Shown: positions 1 to 5,754 of the stretch, in pieces
Layout of the letters: every line of letters begins with the position of its first letter
How positions within the stretch are numbered: position 1 is the stretch's first letter
The notes under the pieces: generated by a model
Database searches by the model: none
Told to the model about the DNA's origin: nothing
Seen by the model: the letters and a program-made list of their open reading frames with translations, nothing else
NCBI GenBank assembly: GCA_964642485.1
Contig: CAZXPA010000042.1
Location: 1-5,911 of the forward strand
Length of the DNA: 5,911 nucleotides
Direction: 5' to 3'
Source of the DNA: CAZXPA01 sp964642485
GTDB lineage: Bacteria > Patescibacteriota > Patescibacteriia > UBA2591 > UBA6264
Position numbers and translations under genes: made by a program

Positions 1-50
1 TTTTATCGTCTCAAAATAACATAAATGATAATCTCTAAAAAACAAATAAT

Positions 51-986
51 ATGGTTTACTTAGCTTTTGTAGTTTCGTTTATTATCTCAATTATTTTAAC
101 ACCGATTTTGAGAAAATTTAGTCTCAAGTACCACCTTTACGATGAACCAACTGAAGATAGGCTGAAAATCCACAAAAAACCAATTCCCTGTCTTGGCGGG
201 ATAGGAATTTTTTTTGGCTTTGCTGGTGGATTGGTTATTACTCGCCTTTTTCATCAAATTTCTGGAGTACAGGCAACCGGAATAATCTTGGGCAGTATTA
301 TTATTCTTTTTTTAGGTTTCTGGGATGACTTAAAATGGAAAAAAATTGGCAATCCAATTCTTAAACTATTTTGCCAGTTTATTGCCGGCTTTTTAATTGT
401 TTTTATTTTAATTAAAATTGGGGTTGATTTTAGATTTTCTATTAACCCGATCACGGCGGCTTTAGTAGCCGCTTTTTATATTGTCGGAGCAATGAACGCT
501 CTGAACATGGAAGACGGAATAGATGGATTGGCTGGCGGATTAACTGCTATTTCTCTAATTGGTTTTTTTATCTTATCATCTCTTGGAAATAATATTTTCC
601 CTTCAGTCTTGTCTTTGAGTTTATTGGGTGGAACTATTGGTTTTTTAATTTACAACTGGCATCCGGCTTCTATCTTTATGGGTGATAATGGAAGCCACTT
701 TTTAGGTTTTTGTTTAGCTGTTTTAGCAATCATATTTACTAGTCATCCGGTATATAATTTAAAACAGTTTATTGGACCAATTTTAATTATTGGCTTACCT
801 ATTATCGATGCTGCTTGGGCGATTATAAGAAGATTGATTAAAGGTAAATCACCTTTTCAAGGAGACCGTGGCCATTTATACGATCGACTACACCAAAAAG
901 GACTATCCATTAAAAAAACTGTCTTGTTTTGTTTGCTAATCCAAGCTATAATAGTAGCAGGAGGAATAATTGTTTATTATATTTGA
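51..986 (+). CDS. Polyprenyl-phosphate sugar-1-phosphate transferase (WecA/TagO/MraY family, glycosyltransferase 4)
   Basis: This integral membrane enzyme is predicted to transfer a HexNAc-1-phosphate from a UDP-sugar to undecaprenyl phosphate, the first step of surface polysaccharide or wall polymer synthesis. At 311 residues it is slightly short for the family. Seen motifs in order: PIPCLGG (44-50), the Asp pair D92-D93, N152 with D155 and D158 in NMEDGIDGLAGG, and FMGDNGS (209-215). The cytoplasmic loop near the C-terminus reads DRGHLYDRL (272-280). About ten hydrophobic segments cover the rest. WecA/TagO relatives usually carry H-x-H-H-R in that last loop; here it is H275-L-Y277-D278-R279, so two histidines are replaced. 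The setting with a dehydratase, aminotransferase and Wzz-like gene favours a WecA/TagO-like role over peptidoglycan MraY. The ATG at 51 has no visible Shine-Dalgarno sequence. The exact sugar donor cannot be told. Confidence 0.9.
   Translation: MVYLAFVVSFIISIILTPILRKFSLKYHLYDEPTEDRLKIHKKPIPCLGGIGIFFGFAGGLVITRLFHQISGVQATGIILGSIIILFLGFWDDLKWKKIGNPILKLFCQFIAGFLIVFILIKIGVDFRFSINPITAALVAAFYIVGAMNALNMEDGIDGLAGGLTAISLIGFFILSSLGNNIFPSVLSLSLLGGTIGFLIYNWHPASIFMGDNGSHFLGFCLAVLAIIFTSHPVYNLKQFIGPILIIGLPIIDAAWAIIRRLIKGKSPFQGDRGHLYDRLHQKGLSIKKTVLFCLLIQAIIVAGGIIVYYI
947..952 (+). promoter_or_regulatory. Candidate internal -10 box before the aminotransferase gene
   Basis: A perfect TATAAT sits at 947-952 inside the last codons of the transferase gene. 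A weak -35 (TTGTTT, 924-929, three of six consensus bases) lies 17 bases upstream. Transcription would start near 959, just at the AGGAGG described separately. In AT-rich DNA a lone TATAAT arises often by chance, so this is tentative. The gene can equally be read from the upstream transcript. Confidence 0.25.
959..964 (+). promoter_or_regulatory. Shine-Dalgarno-like AGGAGG that bears on the start of the next gene
   Basis: A full AGGAGG lies at 959-964, five bases before an in-frame TTG at 970 and 26 bases before the ATG at 991. It is the only strong Shine-Dalgarno match seen upstream of a gene start in this window. It favours the TTG, whereas family homology favours the ATG. It also encodes Ala-Gly-Gly of the upstream membrane protein, so it may be coincidental. 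Confidence 0.4.
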
Positions 987-990
987 ACTG

Positions 991-2109
991 ATGAAAATAC
1001 CATTATCTCAACCTGATATTACTGAAAAAGAGCGAAAAGCGGTTTTAGGTGTTTTAAAGACTCCTTATTTGGCTTTGGGTCCGAAATTAAAAGAGTTTGA
1101 AGATAAATTTGCTAAACACGTCGGACGTAAATACGCTATTGCGGTAAATTCCGGCACATCTGGACTCCACTTAGCTATTAAAGCAATATGTATAAAAAAG
1201 GGAGATGGAGTTATCACTTCTCCTTTTAGTTTTATTTCCTCGGCAAATTGTATTCTATACGAGCAAGCTAAACCTGTATTTGTGGACATTGATCCAAATA
1301 CTCTAAATATTGATCCTAAAAAAATCGAAAAAGCCATTACAAGAAAAACAAAAGCAATGGTTATTGTTGATATTTTTGGATATCCAGCGGATTGGTCCCC
1401 TATTTTGAAAATTGCTAAGAAATATAATTTAAAAATAATTGAGGATTCTTGTGAAGCTATTGGAGCTGAATATAATGGCAAAAAATGCGGGACATTTGGA
1501 GATATTTCTGTATTTGCTTTTTACCCTAATAAACAAACAACGACTGGAGAAGGAGGGATGATTGTTACTGATAATAAAAAACTTGCTGATTTGTGCCGAA
1601 GTATGATGAATCAGGGAAGAAAAATAGAAAACAAAAAATGGCTAGAACACGTTCGACTGGGTTATAACTATAGAATGAGTGATATTAATGCAGCCCTAGG
1701 CATAGTTCAACTTTCAAGAATTAAAGAGATTTTAAAAAAGCGAACCAAAGTGGCCCAAATGTATAATGAGAAACTAAAAAATATTCCAGAAATCCAGATC
1801 CCCTATATAGCGCCCTGGGCAAAAATTTCCTGGTTTGTTTATGCTGTTCAACTCTCAAAAAAATATACCCGTAAAGATCGAGATCAAATTCTAAAAAAAT
1901 TACAAAAAGCTGGTATTCAATGCAGTAATTATTTTCAATGCATACATTTACAGCCATTCTACAAACAATTTGGCTACAAACGAGGTGATTTTCCTATTGC
2001 TGAGTCGGTTTCTGACCGAACTATTGCTCTGCCTTTTTATAACAACCTGAAAGAAAAACAAATTTTATACATTGTTAAAACCCTTAAAAAATGTCTTTTG
2101 AAAAAATAA
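991..2109 (+). CDS. DegT/DnrJ/EryC1/StrS family PLP-dependent sugar aminotransferase
   Basis: This cytoplasmic enzyme is predicted to transfer an amino group, usually from glutamate, to a keto nucleotide-sugar, giving an amino sugar. From the ATG at 991 it has 372 residues, normal for the family. Seen: N-terminal MKIPLSQPDIT, the phosphate-binding stretch NSGTSGLH (53-60), IIEDSCEA with Asp152, which contacts the PLP ring nitrogen, and FYPNKQTTTGEGG with Lys181 as the predicted PLP Schiff-base lysine. LGYNYRMSDINAALG follows, typical of the family. The start is uncertain: TTG at 970 in the same frame would add seven residues (MFIIFEL) and is well spaced from an AGGAGG. I prefer 991 because relatives begin at this point. 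The gene begins four bases after the transferase stop and overlaps the dehydratase gene by 19 bases. The likely substrate is the 4-keto product of that dehydratase, as for PglE-like enzymes; this is inferred from context. Confidence 0.93.
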   Translation: MKIPLSQPDITEKERKAVLGVLKTPYLALGPKLKEFEDKFAKHVGRKYAIAVNSGTSGLHLAIKAICIKKGDGVITSPFSFISSANCILYEQAKPVFVDIDPNTLNIDPKKIEKAITRKTKAMVIVDIFGYPADWSPILKIAKKYNLKIIEDSCEAIGAEYNGKKCGTFGDISVFAFYPNKQTTTGEGGMIVTDNKKLADLCRSMMNQGRKIENKKWLEHVRLGYNYRMSDINAALGIVQLSRIKEILKKRTKVAQMYNEKLKNIPEIQIPYIAPWAKISWFVYAVQLSKKYTRKDRDQILKKLQKAGIQCSNYFQCIHLQPFYKQFGYKRGDFPIAESVSDRTIALPFYNNLKEKQILYIVKTLKKCLLKK

Positions 2110-3974
2110 GAAATAAAATCTTTACTCGAACAACAGCCAAAAGAACAATCCTTTTTTTAATTGGTGATATTATTCTAGTGACACTCTCTTGTTGGCTTGG
2201 GTTTTTACTTCGTTTTGATGGAGATATTCCGACAAAATATTTTCCAATGATAAAAGGCTTTATTGCTCTGGCTGCCCCCTTAACCATTTTCTTTTTTGTT
2301 TTAGAAAAACTTTACTCTATTTCCTGGTCCTATATTAGTATTCGTGAACTTTTAAAACTTGTCAGAGCCGTTATGGCCAGTTTTTTAGGCGTAGGCGCCG
2401 CTTTATTTATTTTCCGCCACTCCCCTATTTTTGAAGGATTCCCTCGCTCTATTATTTTTATTTCCGGCTTTCTCACTCTTTTATTTACTGGGGCTTTTCG
2501 TTTTTCTAAAAGAATTTATCTTCACGGATTCAAAAGAGGACTTACTCGTAATGGAAGAAAAGTTCGGGGAAAGCCTATTTTAATTGTTGGAGCTGGCGGA
2601 GCAGGCGAACAATTAGTCAGACATATTATTTCCTCTGATGCCCCCTATTCCTTAATTGGTTTTGTTGATGATAACCCCATGAAGCAGGGGGTATTAATCC
2701 ATGGGATAAAAGTATTAGGAAAAAGAAAAAATATTCCAGAGATTATTGAAAAAAACAAGGTCGAAGAAATAATCATTGCTTTACCTTCAGCTAGTCAAAA
2801 AGTTATTCGCGAAACAGTAAACTTAGCACGTCAATCTGGAATTCAAAAAATAAGAATTCTTCCGAGCATTAAAGAAATCTTAGAGGAAAAAGTTAGCTTA
2901 AGCCATTTGCGCGATATTTCAATTGAAGATCTCCTGGGTCGAGATACTGTTAATATTGACACTCAGGCTATTGAAAATTTTATCTCTGGAAAAAATGTCT
3001 TAGTCACTGGCGCTGCTGGCTCAATTGGTTCTCATTTATGTCAGCAAATATTGAACTTTAAGCCAAAAAAATTGATCACCCTTGACCAGAATGAAACCGA
3101 TACTTTTCATTTAGAGCGAAATCTAAATAAGCTCTTTCCTAACGTGTTAAAAGCATTTATTATTGGTGATATCTGTGACGAAAACAAAATCGATCAATTA
3201 TTTAATAAATTTAAACCCAATGTTATCTTCCACGCTGCTGCTTATAAACACGTACCAGTAATGGAAGCTCATCCAGACGAAGCAGTAAAAAACAATATTT
3301 TTGGCACCTTGACTATTGGGCAGGCATCTTTAAAACACGGAGTTGATAATTTTATTTTCATCTCAACTGACAAAGCAATCAATCCTACTTCTGTTATGGG
3401 AGCGAGCAAGCAGGTTGGTGAAATGATTTGTCTTTGGTTAAATAAACAAAATACCACTAAATTTTGCGCTGTCCGCTTTGGTAATGTTCTGGATTCCCAG
3501 GGAAATGTAGTGGGAATCTTTAAAAAACAGATTAAAAAAGGCGGGCCAGTTGAAGTCACCCATCCAAAAATGAAAAGATATTTTATGGTTACCTCTGAGG
3601 CCTGTCTATTGGTTATGCAAGCTGGAGCTATTGGTCAGGGCGGAGAAGTATTTGTTTTAGACATGGGTAAACCAATCAAGGTTTTAGATTTAGCTAAAGA
3701 AATGATAAAATTAGCTGGCTATGAACCAGACGCGGATATCCCTATTGTCTTTACTAAACCCCGATCTGGAGAAAAATTATTTGAAGAAATCTTAACCGAC
3801 AAAGAAACGCCCACTAAACACGAAAAAATATTCATTGCTCAGCTTTCGGGGGTTAATAAGGAAAAGTTGCTTCAGTCCCTAGAAAGCTTTAAGCAGGCCC
3901 TTGAGAGAATGGACAGAAGTGCTATAATAAATACATTAAAAGAGATTGTGCCGACATATAGGTCGGGTACTTAG
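2091..3974 (+). CDS. Membrane-anchored nucleotide-sugar 4,6-dehydratase (CapD/PglF/WbpM-type, large SDR family)
   Basis: This enzyme is predicted to convert UDP-GlcNAc (or a similar UDP-HexNAc) to the 4-keto-6-deoxy sugar at the inner face of the membrane. At 627 residues it matches the long subgroup. Layout: four hydrophobic segments (about 20-41, 53-72, 90-109, 119-137), a first Rossmann domain with G167-x-G169-x-x-G172, and a catalytic SDR domain with GAAGSIGS (G307, G310, G313). The active-site region reads ISTDKAINPTSVMGASK with T426, D427, K428, M436 and K440. Met replaces the usual SDR tyrosine in the YxxxK motif, as in the WbpM/PglF group, which supports 4,6-dehydratase rather than simple epimerase activity. 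The ATG at 2091 lies inside the end of the aminotransferase gene, so translation is probably coupled. Its last codons and stop (3972-3974) fall in a short tandem repeat, which may have set the C-terminus. Confidence 0.92.
   Translation: MSFEKIRNKIFTRTTAKRTILFLIGDIILVTLSCWLGFLLRFDGDIPTKYFPMIKGFIALAAPLTIFFFVLEKLYSISWSYISIRELLKLVRAVMASFLGVGAALFIFRHSPIFEGFPRSIIFISGFLTLLFTGAFRFSKRIYLHGFKRGLTRNGRKVRGKPILIVGAGGAGEQLVRHIISSDAPYSLIGFVDDNPMKQGVLIHGIKVLGKRKNIPEIIEKNKVEEIIIALPSASQKVIRETVNLARQSGIQKIRILPSIKEILEEKVSLSHLRDISIEDLLGRDTVNIDTQAIENFISGKNVLVTGAAGSIGSHLCQQILNFKPKKLITLDQNETDTFHLERNLNKLFPNVLKAFIIGDICDENKIDQLFNKFKPNVIFHAAAYKHVPVMEAHPDEAVKNNIFGTLTIGQASLKHGVDNFIFISTDKAINPTSVMGASKQVGEMICLWLNKQNTTKFCAVRFGNVLDSQGNVVGIFKKQIKKGGPVEVTHPKMKRYFMVTSEACLLVMQAGAIGQGGEVFVLDMGKPIKVLDLAKEMIKLAGYEPDADIPIVFTKPRSGEKLFEEILTDKETPTKHEKIFIAQLSGVNKEKLLQSLESFKQALERMDRSAIINTLKEIVPTYRSGT
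3901..3928 (+). promoter_or_regulatory. Candidate promoter for the Wzz-like gene inside the dehydratase gene
   Basis: TTGAGA (3901-3906, five of six -35 bases) is followed after 16 bases by TATAAT (3923-3928, perfect). The preceding TGC makes an extended -10 (TGCTATAAT, 3920-3928). Transcription would begin near 3935, leaving a leader of about 85 bases before the ATG at 4020. This is the best sigma70-type match within coding DNA in the window. It would let the Wzz-like gene be expressed apart from the three upstream genes. Confidence 0.45.
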
Positions 3975-3981
3975 GTACTTG
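3966..3981 (+). repeat. Two-copy period-8 tandem repeat (GGTACTTA/GGTACTTG) over the dehydratase stop codon
   Basis: GGTACTTA (3966-3973) is followed directly by GGTACTTG (3974-3981). The TAG stop of the dehydratase gene (3972-3974) spans the junction of the two copies. A few bases on, TAGAAACATT (3985-3994) resembles TAGAACATT at the second repeat (5025-5033). The unit fits GGWACWTW, shared with the repeat after the Wzz-like gene. Two copies alone could be chance; the shared form and placement make it more notable. Confidence 0.5.
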
Positions 3982-4019
3982 GGATAGAAACATTTTAAAA
4001 AAATTTAACTTAATAATTT

Positions 4020-5027
4020 ATGGAAAATCAAAGCCAAGAAAAAAAATACCATAATGAATCCCATAAAGAAATTCCTTCGGAATTTCAACGGGACAAGGAT
4101 GAAGTTGATTTAAGAGATTATATTAATGTTGTTTTAAAAAGAAAGTGGAGTATTTTAAGTATTTTCGCAATTGCTGTTATTGTCGCGGCAGTAATCAGCC
4201 TGACTCTTCCTTTAACATTTGAAGCCAGTAATTTGGTTCAAATCGGACAAATAAAAGGAAGTGATTTACAAAGTTCAGCTGATATTCAAGCTGTTTTTAA
4301 CAGAGAAACAGTCTTAAAACAGATAAAAACAAAATTACAAGAACCTTTGGAATTACCAGAAACGACAACCACAAGCACCATCGCTGGAATGTTTAATATT
4401 AAAAAATCCGAAGGTTTTATTGAAATTAAAGGCAGGTCTGATACTCCTGAGAAAACAGTAGAAGTTGTTAGGGCAGTTACAGACATACTTTTAGCTTACC
4501 ATCAGGACATATTTGCTGAAGCTGAAAAAACGTATAATATAGAATTGGAAACTATTAAAAAGAGTAAAACCAAGACAGAAGAAGACATAAATCAGATAAA
4601 AACAGTTGATATCCCTAAAACAGAAGAAGAAATCAAACGCTTAGAAGAAGATATTCAAGTATATGAAAAAGAAATTGCTAAAAGAGGTAATATTCAATCT
4701 GAAGGCCAGGGTAGAATTATTGAGAGTTATATCAACCTTTTAGCTGGTGTTAAAAATCAAAAAGAAGCAAAAGAAAGACAAATAATCGATTTTAAAGATG
4801 GTATCAGAAATCTTCAACAACAATTAGTTGCTTTAGACCAGTCTATTCAACAAAAAGAGTATGAGAAAGCTTATCAAACAAAACCAACAAAAGTTGAAGT
4901 GCCTGCTATTCCTCCAGAAGCCCGAATCTCTCCTAAAAGAAAACAAAATGTAATGATCGCTGGTATTTTAGGCTTATTTATCGGCATTATTTACGCTTTT
5001 GGAGCTGAGTATTTTAGTAAGTCATAG
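4020..5027 (+). CDS. Wzz-like chain-length determinant / polysaccharide co-polymerase with long coiled coil
   Basis: This inner-membrane protein is predicted to control polymer length of a surface polysaccharide. Its 335 residues show the family layout: a hydrophilic N-terminus, then VDLRDYINVVLKRKW (29-43) just before the first membrane segment (about 44-64). An extracytoplasmic region follows, rich in Glu and Lys with coiled-coil character from about 165 to 285. Then come a proline-containing stretch before the membrane (VPAIPPEARISPKRK, 294-308) and the second membrane segment (about 310-329). There is no P-loop tyrosine kinase domain and only a six-residue C-terminal tail, so any kinase partner must be encoded elsewhere. 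The ATG at 4020 has no Shine-Dalgarno sequence. It follows the dehydratase by 45 bases and may use the promoter at 3901-3928. A perfect 8-bp inverted repeat (4068-4086) lies in its early codons. It could alternatively belong to an exporter-type co-polymerase, but sequence alone cannot decide. Confidence 0.82.
   Translation: MENQSQEKKYHNESHKEIPSEFQRDKDEVDLRDYINVVLKRKWSILSIFAIAVIVAAVISLTLPLTFEASNLVQIGQIKGSDLQSSADIQAVFNRETVLKQIKTKLQEPLELPETTTTSTIAGMFNIKKSEGFIEIKGRSDTPEKTVEVVRAVTDILLAYHQDIFAEAEKTYNIELETIKKSKTKTEEDINQIKTVDIPKTEEEIKRLEEDIQVYEKEIAKRGNIQSEGQGRIIESYINLLAGVKNQKEAKERQIIDFKDGIRNLQQQLVALDQSIQQKEYEKAYQTKPTKVEVPAIPPEARISPKRKQNVMIAGILGLFIGIIYAFGAEYFSKS
4068..4086 (+). repeat. Perfect 8-bp inverted repeat with 3-base loop in the early Wzz-like coding region
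   Basis: GAAATTCC (4068-4075) and GGAATTTC (4079-4086) are exact reverse complements around a TTC loop, about 48 bases after the start codon. In mRNA it would form a modest hairpin that could slow early translation. No T-tract follows, so it is not a terminator. It may simply reflect codon choice. Confidence 0.4.
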
Positions 5028-5055
5028 AACATTGGAACATTGGAACATTGGAACA
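5026..5055 (+). repeat. Period-8 tandem repeat (GGAACATT, about 3.7 copies) abutting the Wzz-like stop codon
   Basis: Units begin at 5026 (AGAACATT), 5034, 5042 (both GGAACATT) and 5050 (GGAACA, then A-tract). The first unit uses the last two bases of the TAG stop codon (5025-5027). The period of 8 is not a multiple of 3, and the repeat encodes no protein of its own. It matches the GGWACWTW pattern seen at 3966-3981. It ends in seven A residues (5055-5061) that lead into the hairpin at 5062-5082. Confidence 0.85.
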
Positions 5056-5082
5056 AAAAAACTTGGAAACTAAGTTTCCAAG
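5055..5082 (-). terminator. Intrinsic-terminator-like hairpin reading on the - strand
   Basis: CTTGGAAAC (5062-5070) and GTTTCCAAG (5074-5082) form a perfect 9-bp stem with a 3-base loop. Read on the - strand, the stem is followed by seven T (5061-5055), the classic terminator layout. On the + strand no T-tract follows. No - strand gene lies in the window, so its use is unclear: it may block antisense transcription or be a remnant. The stem has only four G/C pairs of nine, so it would be moderate in strength. Confidence 0.45.
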
Positions 5083-5084
5083 CT

Positions 5085-5093
5085 TGTGGATAA
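5085..5093 (-). promoter_or_regulatory. Perfect DnaA-box nonamer
   Basis: TGTGGATAA on the + strand is TTATCCACA on the - strand, an exact match to the classical high-affinity DnaA box. It sits seven bases before the -35 element at 5100. I see no second clear box nearby and no dnaA or dnaN gene, so this is not evidence for an origin. It could be a DnaA regulatory or titration site, or a chance match. Confidence 0.3.
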
Positions 5094-5099
5094 CTTATC

Positions 5100-5127
5100 T
5101 TGACAATAGCCTCGTTTCAACTATCAT
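5100..5127 (+). promoter_or_regulatory. Candidate sigma70-type promoter for the AbiEi-like/nucleotidyltransferase pair
   Basis: TTGACA (5100-5105, perfect -35) is followed after 16 bases by TATCAT (5122-5127, five of six -10 bases). Transcription would begin near 5134, giving a leader of about 32 bases before the ATG at 5166. The -10 box overlaps the loop of the terminator hairpin at 5105-5146. The same DNA may therefore end the upstream transcript and start the next one. With initiation near 5134 the new RNA would lack the hairpin's 5' arm and escape termination. Confidence 0.5.
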
Positions 5128-5146
5128 TGAAATGAGGCCTATTTTT
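5105..5146 (+). terminator. Intrinsic terminator after the glycan gene block
   Basis: CCTCGTTTCAA (5110-5120) pairs with TTGAAATGAGG (5127-5137) across a 6-base loop (CTATCA), with one G-U pair. After a single bulged C the stem extends by five pairs (AATAG, 5105-5109, with CTATT, 5139-5143). Five T (5142-5146) follow the arm. This fits the end of the transcript from the Wzz-like gene. The T-tract is short, so some read-through into the downstream pair is possible. Confidence 0.7.
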
Positions 5147-5165
5147 ACACTAAAAATTGAAACAT

Positions 5166-5753
5166 ATGCTAAAAACTCAAATTATTTGGAGAGAAATCCT
5201 TTATCAAAACATAGAAAAAAAAGTAGAGCAATTTACTCAAAAAGAATTAGCTCAACGCTTTTCTTGCTCTCTAAATTTAGTATTTTATGCTTTAAAAATA
5301 CCCCGTCAAATGAAGATCGTTGAAGTTACTGGTAGAAATTTTAAATTAATAAATAGAGAAAAATTCCTTTTGTTTTGGGCCACTCACCGCAATTTGAAAA
5401 AAGACATTATTTACCAAACCCTTGTTAGCTTACCCATAAAAGAAATCGAAGCTTCAATGCCTTCTGAGATTATTTATGGCGTCTATAGCGCTTACGCCCA
5501 ATATTTTAATGGCGCACCCGCTGATTATGACAAAATTTATATTTATTCAGAAGAGAAAAACCTGGAAAAACTTAAAAAAAGATTTCCTTTAGTTAAAGGC
5601 TATTCGAATTTAACCATATTAAAGGCAGATAAATTTTTAAAAGATTACGGGGAAATTACCCCTCTATGCCAAACTTTTGTTGATTTATGGAATGTTGAAG
5701 AATGGTACGCTCAAGAATTTTTAAATGCTTTAAAAGAAAAAATAATTATTTAA
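5166..5753 (+). CDS. Winged-helix AbiEi-like protein, putative antitoxin/regulator of a nucleotidyltransferase
   Basis: The 195-residue protein begins with a likely winged helix-turn-helix (about 23-63; FTQKELAQRFSCSL is the helix-turn-helix part). A mixed domain follows with PADYDKIYIY (118-127), an NLTILKAD strand (148-155), and TPLCQTFVDLWNVEEWYAQEFLNAL (165-189). I recall this layout, with P-x-x-Q-x-F-V-D-L-W-N near the end, from winged-helix proteins of archaea and candidate-phylum bacteria encoded next to nucleotidyltransferases, resembling type IV (AbiEi) antitoxins. No search was run. The predicted role is DNA binding and control of its own operon, possibly also neutralising the partner. 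The next gene starts one base after its stop, so the two are surely co-translated. I chose the ATG at 5166; an in-frame TTG at 5157 would add three residues. No Shine-Dalgarno sequence is visible. A promoter at 5100-5127 fits this gene. There are no membrane segments. Confidence 0.65.
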   Translation: MLKTQIIWREILYQNIEKKVEQFTQKELAQRFSCSLNLVFYALKIPRQMKIVEVTGRNFKLINREKFLLFWATHRNLKKDIIYQTLVSLPIKEIEASMPSEIIYGVYSAYAQYFNGAPADYDKIYIYSEEKNLEKLKKRFPLVKGYSNLTILKADKFLKDYGEITPLCQTFVDLWNVEEWYAQEFLNALKEKIII

Positions 5754-5754
5754 T

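Noticed and set aside
27..32. GATAAT as a -10 box for the first gene
   Set aside because: Five of six bases match, but the -35 region at about 4-9 is poor and the leader would be very short. It is too weak in AT-rich DNA.
1..50. Possible end of an upstream gene (stops at 17, 22 and 36 in the three + frames)
   Set aside because: Each frame gives only 5-11 residues before a stop, with nothing recognisable, so no frame can be chosen.
1065..1481. A 138-codon - strand reading frame inside the aminotransferase gene
   Set aside because: It lies wholly opposite a gene with clear catalytic motifs and shows no family features. It is a shadow frame, as are the other - strand frames in the window.
3951..3966. 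CCGAC/GTCGG hairpin at the end of the dehydratase gene as a terminator
   Set aside because: The stem is only 5 bp, lies within coding sequence, and has no T-tract directly after it.
5026..5165. CRISPR array or replication origin in the repeat-rich intergenic region
   Set aside because: The repeat unit is only 8 bp with no spacers, no cas genes are present, and only one DnaA box is seen without dnaA or dnaN.
5048..5323. A 91-codon + strand reading frame starting at a TTG in the tandem repeat
   Set aside because: It starts inside the period-8 repeat, reads through the hairpin and terminator, and overlaps the well-supported AbiEi-like gene in another frame. Its product shows no recognisable motif.
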